In this document: positions 1 through 6,248 of the stretch, piece by piece | Layout of the letters: every line of letters begins with the position of its first letter | How positions within the stretch are numbered: the stretch's first letter is position 1 | From: Nostoc sp. CHAB 5715 | Lineage (GTDB): Bacteria > Cyanobacteriota > Cyanobacteriia > Cyanobacteriales > Nostocaceae | Assembly (NCBI RefSeq): GCF_020829685.1 | Contig: NZ_JAIVFR010000411.1 | Coordinates: forward strand, 1 to 6,248 | Direction of reading: 5' to 3' | DNA: 6,248 nt | Program-made: the position numbers and the translations under genes | Notes under the pieces: model-generated | Databases searched by the model: none | What the model was told of the DNA's origin: nothing | Seen by the model: only the letters and a program-made list of their open reading frames with translations

Positions 1-36
1 CCCGCCGGTCGGTGACGTGACGCGATGCACTGGAAG

Positions 37-45
37 AAGGAGGTG
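37..45 (+). promoter_or_regulatory. Strong Shine-Dalgarno (AAGGAGGTG)
   Basis: A nearly full anti-16S match sits four bases before the ATG at 50 and decides that start for the PNPOx-like fragment. No comparably strong site precedes the cyanobacterial starts in this window. Confidence 0.75.
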
Positions 46-49
46 TGCC

Positions 50-193
50 ATGACCCACGATCAGAGCCCCACCCCGCCCGTCGTCGAACTCGGCACCGCG
101 GAGAGCTGGCGGCTCCTCGAGTCGCAGAGCCTCGGACGCCTGGCGCTCGTGGACGCGTCCGGCGAGCCCCGCATCTACCCGGTGAACTTCATC
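50..193 (+). CDS. PNPOx-like flavin split-barrel protein, 5' fragment (actinobacterial-type)
   Basis: This is the N-terminal ~48 residues of a pyridoxamine 5'-phosphate oxidase-like (FMN-binding split-barrel) protein, a family of small cytoplasmic flavin or F420 binding proteins whose members often have unknown substrates. The pattern ESQSLGRLALVD, then GEPRIYPVNF, matches the first beta strands of the Pyridox_ox_2-type proteins common in Actinobacteria; such proteins are usually about 130-220 residues, so most is missing. The ATG at 50 is chosen over an in-frame upstream start at 17 because AAGGAGGTG (37-45) lies four bases before it. After VNF(I) the frame runs into cyanobacterial DNA, reads only a few more residues (RLL) and stops at 203-205; that tail is not family sequence. 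GC is about 71%, and third positions are mostly G or C. The family call is from pattern memory; the fragment is too short to name a gene. Confidence 0.72.
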
Positions 194-198
194 AGATT
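186..198. other. Probable chimeric junction between two genomes
   Basis: Composition and coding identity change together here. To the left, the + strand encodes a high-GC actinobacterial-type protein up to about VNF(I). To the right, the minus strand encodes a long AT-richer cyanobacterial protein whose frame runs straight into the left segment without a natural stop. Two unrelated genes are therefore fused tail to tail inside their coding sequences, with no insertion-sequence end, integrase, tRNA or direct repeat at the join. The exact breakpoint is uncertain by several bases because CTTCATCAG could belong to either side. An assembly artefact is favoured over natural transfer. Confidence 0.8.
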
Positions 199-2137
199 GC
201 TGTAAAGATTTCCACACACTCGATAAGATTACCTTCACCCCTTGGGGATTTTGTTGATGCAGTTGTTGTAGAGTGATGGGAGATGGTTGTACCCATTCCA
301 GCGCTGCATTTGTCAAGGCTAAAGGTTTGGGTTGGAGAACATCGTTTTGATTCTCTGGGATTTTTGGGCCAGCAGCTAATAGGCGCAAAACTTTACCCCG
401 TAGTTGCACCGCTTTAATAGCGGCTATAGTAATTTGTTGTTCTCCATTTGGCAACCAGACCACAATTTGAATTTCAGAGTCAGAAGTGATTCCCAAAGTT
501 TTCCAGAAAAATTTGGCGGCGTCAGTTTTGGGTGGGTTCAAATTCTCAAAGGGGGAATTTAGCCAGCGTTTCCCGTCATTAAATGCACTCACCTCCACCT
601 GATACCAAATTTGGTTATCCGTGAGTTTCAAATCTGCTGACGAATTTGGTTGCAGCCATTGAGTGCTAGTAACTTGAGTGATTGGTTGGACTGTACCAAC
701 AATTTGACTAGGGTGAGTAGAGGATATTTGCGATGCACCCTCACCCTTGAGTCTTGCTAACAAATCTTGAATATAGGCAAGATTATCTTTTGTAATTTTT
801 GGTTGTGCCTTCAACCAAGAATTAGCATGTCCTTCTCCCTGCTGAACTGCTAAAATCAAAGCGAACCAAGCTTGCACCTCTGGTCTATTTGGGTTCACCC
901 GCAACGCCGCCCCCGTGCGATTCCATAACCGTTTTTTATCAGCTTTGAGTAGGGTAGCAATTTCTTGGGCATTATGTGGCGACGCTTCAAACACCTGTAA
1001 AGCTTTCTCCCAACGACCATCAATCAAATCTGCCAGCACTTCTTGACTAGGACTTGCCCAATTTTTCTGGGCTTGGGTTTTAGTAAATTGAGAATGCAAG
1101 CGAATCAAATCCATTTGCGCTTGCGCCGCCTCTGGCAAAACTCCTTTGCGCTGTTTCTTGATGAATTTCAACCATTCAAAGGCTGGTGTCCACAGTCCAC
1201 TACGGGCAATTGATAGAGCGTTTTGATATGCATAATCCTTGAGGGCTGATGATTTGAGGGTAATCGCCTCCAATTGAATTGGTTTGAGGAATAACTTCAG
1301 AGGCTTGATTTGGTAAACCTGTAAATGCGGTTCTAAACCTATAGTTTGATCAACAACTAACTCTTTGGTACTATCACCAGTTATCTGCTGCCATTTGGGT
1401 AATTGTCCGTTAGGACTAGTCCAAGACAACATTTGTAGTAAGTTTGTGCGTTCTGGATTGTAGTATACGACGTGACCATAAGCGATGGCTTCGCCAACGT
1501 CTGCGACGAACGCACCAGTTTCTTGTTGACGTTGAAAGAGCAAATTAAACCAAACACCTGGTGATGGTGTCCCACCTTCAAAGCGTTGCACTTCAGTTAA
1601 AGGTAGGGGAATGCTGATATCCTGGGGTTCTGATGTCCCATCAGGTGAGGGAGAAATCACAAAGGATTCATCTGGCCCAGTTACAGGTAATTGAGTCGTT
1701 AGATAGTAGTAATTTTCTGACTGAGATTTAAACTCTAACTCTTCTGAGCGTTCATAAACCCTGAGTTCAACGAGTTCTTCACAATCAGATTGACAATTAG
1801 GACGCTGTTGAAAAACTGGCAATAAAAAGGAGTCTTCCGCATCCTGATGTAAAGGCAGAGTTTCCCCGACTATTTGGTTTTTTTGACTCAAATCGAGTTG
1901 AATTTGTTTGAGAGTTTGGGGGCGTTCGTGCTTACCAAGGGGGATTTGTGCCCATACAGGTAAAATTTTATTTAGCCAGCTTACCTGATCTGGATTGAAG
2001 ATGAAGAGAACACTAATCCAGGCAAAAGCCATAATTAGACTAGCACTACTTAAGAGAATTGCGATCGCTAGCATTGACAACAACCAACTTCCCCGTTTTA
2101 GCTTTTTCTGGGGTTTTTTAACGACGCGTTTCACCAT
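194..2137 (-). CDS. Uncharacterised membrane-anchored cyanobacterial protein, 3' truncated at the junction
   Basis: I do not recognise this family. Reading the minus strand by hand gives about 648 sense codons without a stop from the ATG at 2137 down to the junction, so the gene is intact but lacks its 3' end; only foreign DNA lies beyond. From this start, residues 1-16 are very basic (MVKRVVKKPQKKLKRG), followed by a hydrophobic segment at about 18-47, indicating an N-in signal anchor with roughly 600 residues outside the cytoplasm. A C-x3-C pair (NCQSDC) lies in the first beta-rich part. About residues 280-450 look helical and TPR-like (RWEKALQVFEASP, then NPNRPEVQAWFALILA), and a Trp-rich beta-like part follows (NQIWYQVEVSAFNDGKRW). 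The start is uncertain: ATG 2179 is in frame, and the frame stays open through the upstream repeat array to a stop at 2267-2269. It diverges from the porin. No function is assigned. Confidence 0.78.
2061..2068. repeat. HIP1 octamer GCGATCGC
   Basis: Perfect HIP1 palindrome inside the membrane-segment coding part of the minus-strand gene. HIP1 is highly over-represented in many cyanobacterial genomes. Confidence 0.9.
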
Positions 2138-2171
2138 ACCTGCGTGAGATTTATTTTGTTTATTAATCCAG

Positions 2172-2258
2172 TTGGGCATTGGGCATTGGGCATTGGGCAT
2201 TGGGCAGGGCATGGGGCATTGGGCATTGGGCATTGGGCATGGGGCATGGGGCATGGGG
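2172..2258. repeat. Tandem heptamer array TTGGGCA / TGGGGCA (STRR type)
   Basis: About twelve 7-bp units run head to tail: five TTGGGCA, one shortened 5-bp unit GGGCA (2207-2211), TGGGGCA, three TTGGGCA, two TGGGGCA and a partial unit. This resembles the short tandemly repeated repetitive (STRR) heptamers of heterocystous cyanobacteria. The array abuts the N terminus of the minus-strand gene, and on that strand each 21 bp reads through in frame as Pro-Asn-Ala-Gln-Cys-Pro-Met, offering several spurious ATGs (2254, 2233, 2212, 2200, 2179). Confidence 0.93.
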
Positions 2259-2284
2259 AACAATAACTAAATAACCCAAGTTGC

Positions 2285-2320
2285 TGAATTTGAATATAAA
2301 AGTCCTACTTAACAAATTCA
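2285..2320. repeat. Inverted repeat TGAATTTG-N20-CAAATTCA
   Basis: Perfect 8-bp arms at 2285-2292 and 2313-2320 with a 20-bp AT-rich spacer, lying upstream of the minus-strand membrane-protein gene and just beyond the heptamer array. It could be an operator or a transcript hairpin. With AT-rich arms in AT-rich DNA, chance is a real alternative. Confidence 0.4.
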
Positions 2321-2340
2321 TATTTCCACTCAGTAACGCC

Positions 2341-2389
2341 AAATTCCAAGTTTCAATCTCGAAGTTCCGAGTTCAAAAGCCGAAGCAAT
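2341..2389. repeat. Degenerate heptad-phased tract (AARTTCC-like)
   Basis: Seven consecutive 7-bp blocks can be aligned: AAATTCC, AAGTTTC, AATCTCG, AAGTTCC, GAGTTCA, AAAGCCG, AAGCAAT. All but the fifth start with AA, and the first five share TTC or a near match. This looks like a decayed STRR-type array. The alignment is by eye, so the call is moderate. Confidence 0.45.
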
Positions 2390-2404
2390 AATATTTCCCC
2401 CTGC

Positions 2405-2429
2405 CCCCACTCCCCACTCCCCACTCCCC
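2405..2429. repeat. Tandem heptamer array CCCCACT
   Basis: Three perfect CCCCACT units (2405-2425) followed by a partial CCCC. This is close to the C-rich STRR heptamers known in heterocystous cyanobacteria and differs in sequence from the TTGGGCA array about 150 bp away. Confidence 0.88.
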
Positions 2430-2514
2430 TGTTATACTCGTCCTTTCAGAAGTTGCCCAGAAGGACTAAGTTTAATTTGGGAGAAAATACGTAAATTTTC
2501 CCATGTGAATGCTA

Positions 2515-2520
2515 GATAAT
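2515..2520 (+). promoter_or_regulatory. Candidate -10 element (GATAAT) for the porin gene
   Basis: GATAAT matches the sigma-70 type -10 consensus at five of six positions. A start about seven bases downstream would fall near 2527, the first base of the leader hairpin. No good -35 hexamer sits 16-18 bp upstream, so this is only a candidate. Confidence 0.25.
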
Positions 2521-2526
2521 TGCGAA

Positions 2527-2560
2527 TACACTTTTCACTTAAGTATGTGAGCAAAGTGTA
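2527..2560 (+). promoter_or_regulatory. Bulged hairpin in the porin leader, directly before the start codon
   Basis: TACACTTT (2527-2534) pairs perfectly with AAAGTGTA (2553-2560), and TCAC (2535-2538) pairs with GTGA (2547-2550). This leaves a two-base bulge (GC, 2551-2552) and an eight-base loop. The stem ends five bases before the TTG start and covers where a ribosome binding site would lie, so it could control translation as RNA or serve as a dyad operator as DNA. The pairing is seen in the sequence; the role is inference. Confidence 0.5.
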
Positions 2561-2565
2561 AAAAG

Positions 2566-4263
2566 TTGAAAGGTATACTTATTAGCCGCAGTCATCGCAA
2601 AACCTGGATGCTCGCATGGTTACTAATTGCGGGAGTAAATGGAGTTGCACAAAAAGCGCTAGCACAAGAGTACACAGACACAGGAACTACTCAGGCGCAG
2701 GAAAGTATAGATTTAAATTCTTCTTCCCTCTCCCCAGTAAATCCGATGGCGCAAGTTACATCGGTTTCTCAACTCAAAGACGTACAACCCAACGATTGGG
2801 CATTCCAAGCATTACAATCTTTGGTAGAACGCTATGGTTGTATAGCTGGCTATCCAGATAGCAACTATCGAGGTAATCGCGCCTTAACTCGGTATGAATT
2901 CGCCGCCGGTGTGAATGCTTGTTTAGATAAAGTCAACGAATTAATTACTACAGCTACCAGCGATTTAATCACCCGCGAAGATTTAGCAATATTACAAAAA
3001 TTGCAGTCAGAATTTGCCCCTGAATTAGCAACTTTACGGGGTCGTGTCGATAGTTTAGAAACCAAAACCGCCGAAATCGAAGCCAACCAATTCTCAACAA
3101 CAACCAAACTCAGTGGATTACTAATAGTTGGCATTCAAGGACGGACTAGCAATCGTGGTGATGTGAATCCTAGAGATGGACAAAAAGATACAGATGATGC
3201 GGGGACAAATATTAATGTTATGTCCCTGGCGCAACTATATTTAACTAGTCAAATCACTCCCCGTAGTTATTTGTTTACAGGTCTTTTGGATGGTAAAGGA
3301 AAAACTACGCCTAGATTTACCAATAGTGTTTCCCGAAATGATGTTTTACTTGGCTACGAATTTCCTACAGATAACTTGATTGTAAGTGACCTCAACTTTC
3401 ATTGGTTGGTGACAGATAAATTAGCAGTAATGGTGGGAACAGAAGGCGTAAGTATGCCAGCTGCTTTCCGAGGCCCCAATCGGGTAGAAAGTGCTGCAAC
3501 AGGGCCATTGTCTTATTTTGCCCAAAGAAACCCAATTTTAAATATGGGATACGGTCACGGCGGTATAGCTATTGATTGGCAATTTGCTAAACGCGCTAGT
3601 TTGCAGGCAATTTATACTAGTTATCAACCAGGAAATCCCGGTAAAGGTAGCGGTTTATTTGATGGAACCACGACTACAGGTGTGCAATTGCTGCTAACAC
3701 CAACCGATACTCTAGATTTAAGTTTGTATTACGTTAACAATTACTCCTCAGATGGTTGTTTACTAACCTTTGTTGGCGATGAATGCTTAACTACAGTTAA
3801 TACCACTACCGGAAAATCAGCACCATTGCAAACTAACGGCGTGGGTGCAACTGTAACTTGGCAAATTTCTCCCCGTATTAGCGCAGGTGCATGGGGTGGT
3901 TATACTAAATCTTACATTCCTGGGCGATCGGGAAATGTAGAAACGACAAATTATATGGTGTTTCTGAATTTCCCTGATTTATTTGCTAAAGGAAATTTGG
4001 GGGGAATCTATGTCGGTCAACCTCCTAAAATCACCAGTAGCAACTTACCTGTAGGGAATAATGTTCCTGATTTTGTCAATACTGGTTTAGGACGTGCAGG
4101 TGGACAACCAGGGACGACTACTCAAATTGAGGCATTTTATCGTTTTCAGCTAACAGATAACATTAGCATTACACCAGGAATAATTCATATCTTGGAGCCT
4201 GGTAATACACCAGATAATGACTCAGTTACCATCGGCATTCTGCGGAGTACTTTTCTTTTTTAA
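2566..4263 (+). CDS. SLH-domain OprB-type outer-membrane porin ('iron uptake porin' family)
   Basis: This is a 565-residue beta-barrel porin of the cyanobacterial outer membrane, in the family often annotated as iron uptake porin or carbohydrate-selective porin OprB; its actual solute cannot be read from sequence. The signal peptide has a basic n-region, a hydrophobic core at about 15-28 and a likely cleavage after ALA (31-33). One SLH domain spans about 64-126 (LKDVQPNDWAFQALQSLVER, GYPDSNYRGNRALTRYEFAA), which in this family binds the peptidoglycan-linked layer. A predicted coiled coil at about 137-172 precedes the barrel (about 180-565), which ends in the aromatic Phe expected for BAM-dependent insertion. 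The start is TTG: an in-frame stop at 2548-2550 precludes anything earlier, and the ATG at 2608 would remove the basic n-region. There is no strong Shine-Dalgarno. Full length for the family and not disrupted. It diverges from the unknown minus-strand gene and converges on ligA. Confidence 0.93.
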   Translation: MKGILISRSHRKTWMLAWLLIAGVNGVAQKALAQEYTDTGTTQAQESIDLNSSSLSPVNPMAQVTSVSQLKDVQPNDWAFQALQSLVERYGCIAGYPDSNYRGNRALTRYEFAAGVNACLDKVNELITTATSDLITREDLAILQKLQSEFAPELATLRGRVDSLETKTAEIEANQFSTTTKLSGLLIVGIQGRTSNRGDVNPRDGQKDTDDAGTNINVMSLAQLYLTSQITPRSYLFTGLLDGKGKTTPRFTNSVSRNDVLLGYEFPTDNLIVSDLNFHWLVTDKLAVMVGTEGVSMPAAFRGPNRVESAATGPLSYFAQRNPILNMGYGHGGIAIDWQFAKRASLQAIYTSYQPGNPGKGSGLFDGTTTTGVQLLLTPTDTLDLSLYYVNNYSSDGCLLTFVGDECLTTVNTTTGKSAPLQTNGVGATVTWQISPRISAGAWGGYTKSYIPGRSGNVETTNYMVFLNFPDLFAKGNLGGIYVGQPPKITSSNLPVGNNVPDFVNTGLGRAGGQPGTTTQIEAFYRFQLTDNISITPGIIHILEPGNTPDNDSVTIGILRSTFLF

Positions 4264-4340
4264 CAAGTGGTGGGGGTAAAAGGTTGCATAGCTTCTATAG
4301 CAATTCTTGCAGGAGTCGTGAAAAATATATATAAGGAAAC

Positions 4341-4403
4341 GAACCGCCCTTCGGGTTCACCAGTCGCCTACGGCGGGAAACCCGCCTACAGCGCTGGTTC
4401 ACC
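4341..4403. repeat. Interspersed palindromic repeat block with GGTTCACC direct repeats
   Basis: The block contains a small hairpin GAACC (4341-4345) / GGTTC (4354-4358) with a TTCG-containing loop. Two identical GGTTCACC copies (4354-4361 and 4396-4403) flank a 34-bp core centred on the perfect palindrome GGCGGG-AAA-CCCGCC (4372-4386). This looks like one of the short interspersed repeats of Nostocales; that family recognition is from memory. Confidence 0.65.
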
Positions 4404-4499
4404 AAGAACGCCAAGGACGCAAAGAGAAGAAAGAAAAAAGAGATATATAATTTTCACAAATGACTTAGGACTGCTATATCAAGCAGCGCGTATGTTAGT

Positions 4500-4516
4500 C
4501 GGGGTCTAAATCCCCG
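4500..4516. terminator. Candidate hairpin between convergent genes (CGGGG-N7-CCCCG)
   Basis: CGGGG (4500-4504) and CCCCG (4512-4516) can form a GC-rich 5-bp stem with a seven-base loop, a plausible bidirectional stop between the porin and ligA. No T-run follows on either strand, and the motif may simply be part of an interspersed repeat. Confidence 0.25.
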
Positions 4517-4528
4517 TCACAAAACGTA

Positions 4529-4569
4529 ATTGCGAACTTGTACTGAGCTTGTACTGAGCTTGTCCTGAG
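4529..4569. repeat. 11-bp tandem repeat CTTGTACTGAG
   Basis: Three consecutive 11-bp units at 4537-4547, 4548-4558 and 4559-4569; the third has C for A (CTTGTCCTGAG). The lead-in plus the first unit, 20 bases from 4529 to 4548, recurs exactly 100 bp downstream at 4629-4648. Confidence 0.88.
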
Positions 4570-4590
4570 CGTAGTCGAAGGGCGTAGTCG

Positions 4591-4613
4591 TTGGCGCAGC
4601 CTCTCGTAGAGAA
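4591..4613. repeat. Nostoc-type interspersed element with TCTC-GTA-GAGA hairpin
   Basis: TTGGCGCAGCCTCTCGTAGA (from 4591) followed by GAAG includes a 4-bp dyad TCTC (4602-4605) / GAGA (4609-4612). The sequence is characteristic of a small element scattered through Nostoc genomes; this is recognised from memory and not checked here. Confidence 0.5.
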
Positions 4614-4615
4614 GG

Positions 4616-4665
4616 GCGTAGCCGAAGTATTGCGAACTTGTACTGAGCGTAGCCGAAGTATTGCG
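4616..4665. repeat. 31-bp period direct repeat (GCGTAGCCGAAGTATTGCG)
   Basis: The 19-bp sequence at 4616-4634 is repeated exactly at 4647-4665, separated by a copy of the CTTGTACTGAG element. A variant GCGTAGTCGAAGG occurs at 4569-4581, so the whole segment is built from shuffled modules. Confidence 0.88.
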
Positions 4666-4679
4666 TATTGCGTATTGCG
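4659..4679. repeat. Tandem heptamer array TATTGCG x3
   Basis: Three perfect 7-bp units followed by a partial AATTG, ending about 20 bp from the ligA stop codon. A third clear STRR-type heptamer family in this window. Confidence 0.85.
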
Positions 4680-4698
4680 AATTGTGGCCAGATATGCA

Positions 4699-6248
<1,550 letters not shown>

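Larger units (their letters stand above)
2259..2565. other. Divergent intergenic region before the porin
   Basis: No protein-coding gene is supported here. Besides the separately listed elements, there is an 8-bp perfect inverted repeat TGAATTTG (2285-2292) / CAAATTCA (2313-2320), and a weaker 6-bp hairpin GTCCTT (2440-2445) / AAGGAC (2461-2466). Promoters for both divergent genes should lie here, but no convincing -35/-10 pair can be picked by eye for the minus-strand gene. Confidence 0.7.
4264..4698. other. Convergent intergenic repeat mosaic between the porin and ligA
   Basis: No gene is supported in these 435 bases. Short ORFs on both strands here are built from repeat units (for example Arg-Asn-Thr-Gln-Tyr runs), not protein-like sequence. 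The segment stacks several Nostoc-type interspersed elements: a palindrome block at 4341-4403, a purine-rich ACGCCAAGGACGCAAAGAG block at about 4406-4440, small hairpins at 4471-4486 (CTGCT/AGCAG) and 4500-4516, 11-bp and 31-bp direct repeats at 4529-4665, and a heptamer array at 4659-4679. Transcription from both flanking genes must end here, but no classic hairpin with a T-run is visible. Confidence 0.8.

Noticed and set aside
17..49. Upstream in-frame ATG at 17 as the start of the PNPOx-like gene
   Set aside because: The perfect Shine-Dalgarno at 37-45 points to the ATG at 50, and the added residues are not like the family.
186..198. Recent natural horizontal transfer at the composition break
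   Set aside because: No integrase, insertion-sequence end, tRNA or target duplication is seen, and both genes are broken at one point; an assembly chimera is simpler, though reads would be needed to settle it.
25..276. 83-codon ORF on + crossing the junction
   Set aside because: It runs in another frame across two unrelated genes, has no ribosome site of its own and is antisense to the cyanobacterial gene on the right.
1381..1581. 66-codon minus-strand ORF
   Set aside because: It is a shadow in another frame of the long membrane-protein gene on the same strand.
2172..2429. CRISPR-like array
   Set aside because: Units are 7 bp head to tail with no unique spacers, which is tandem STRR structure and not repeat-spacer architecture.
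2479..2502. Imperfect dyad GGGAGAAAAT / ATTTTCCC upstream of the porin
   Set aside because: Pairing needs a two-base bulge in AT-rich DNA, so it is weaker than the 2527-2560 hairpin and likely chance.
2503..2530. Fur box upstream of the possible iron-related porin (GATAAT with flanking GAAT)
   Set aside because: Only one GATAAT hexamer is convincing and there is no inverted 7-1-7 symmetry, so iron regulation cannot be supported from sequence alone.
4267..4509. 80-codon + strand ORF just after the porin stop
   Set aside because: It starts at a non-ATG codon three bases after the porin stop and runs through palindromic repeats with no recognisable protein features.

Overview
Almost all of this window (about 194 to the end) looks like the chromosome of a filamentous, heterocyst-forming type cyanobacterium (Nostoc/Anabaena/Calothrix relatives). 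The evidence is a GC of roughly 45%, four perfect HIP1 octamers (GCGATCGC), arrays of tandem 7-bp repeats (STRR type), dense Nostoc-style interspersed repeats between genes, and an SLH-plus-OprB outer-membrane porin, an architecture typical of cyanobacteria. The genus assignment is inference. The first ~190 bases do not belong to that genome. A hand count gives 128 G/C in positions 1-180 (71%) against 55 in 241-360 (46%). They carry a perfect Shine-Dalgarno and the start of an actinobacterial-type flavin split-barrel (PNPOx-like) gene that stops making family sense at the junction near 188-196. The simplest reading is a chimeric contig join in an assembly from a mixed culture or metagenome.

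Layout: (1) 1-~193, actinobacterial-like fragment with the 5' end of a PNPOx-family CDS on +. (2) ~194-2137, minus strand, a long uncharacterised cyanobacterial membrane-anchored protein. Its reading frame has no stop anywhere in the cyanobacterial DNA and is cut at its 3' end by the junction. (3) 2138-2565, a divergent intergenic region with three successive heptad-phased repeat tracts, an inverted repeat between them, and a bulged hairpin just before the porin start. (4) 2566-4263, plus strand, a complete 565-residue SLH/OprB porin ('iron uptake porin' family) starting at TTG. (5) 4264-4698, a convergent intergenic region that is a mosaic of short interspersed and tandem repeats. (6) 4699-6248, minus strand, the C-terminal three quarters of NAD-dependent DNA ligase LigA; its 5' end lies beyond the window.

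The genes do not form an operon. The unknown membrane protein and the porin diverge from a shared regulatory and repeat region, and the porin and ligA converge on the repeat mosaic. LigA is housekeeping replication and repair, the porin serves outer-membrane solute and iron permeability, and the third protein has no assigned role. I see no CRISPR array, tRNA, rRNA, transposase or defence system. The most consequential observation is the probable chimeric join. The most biologically interesting ones are the repeat architecture at the start of the unknown gene and the hairpin in the porin leader.
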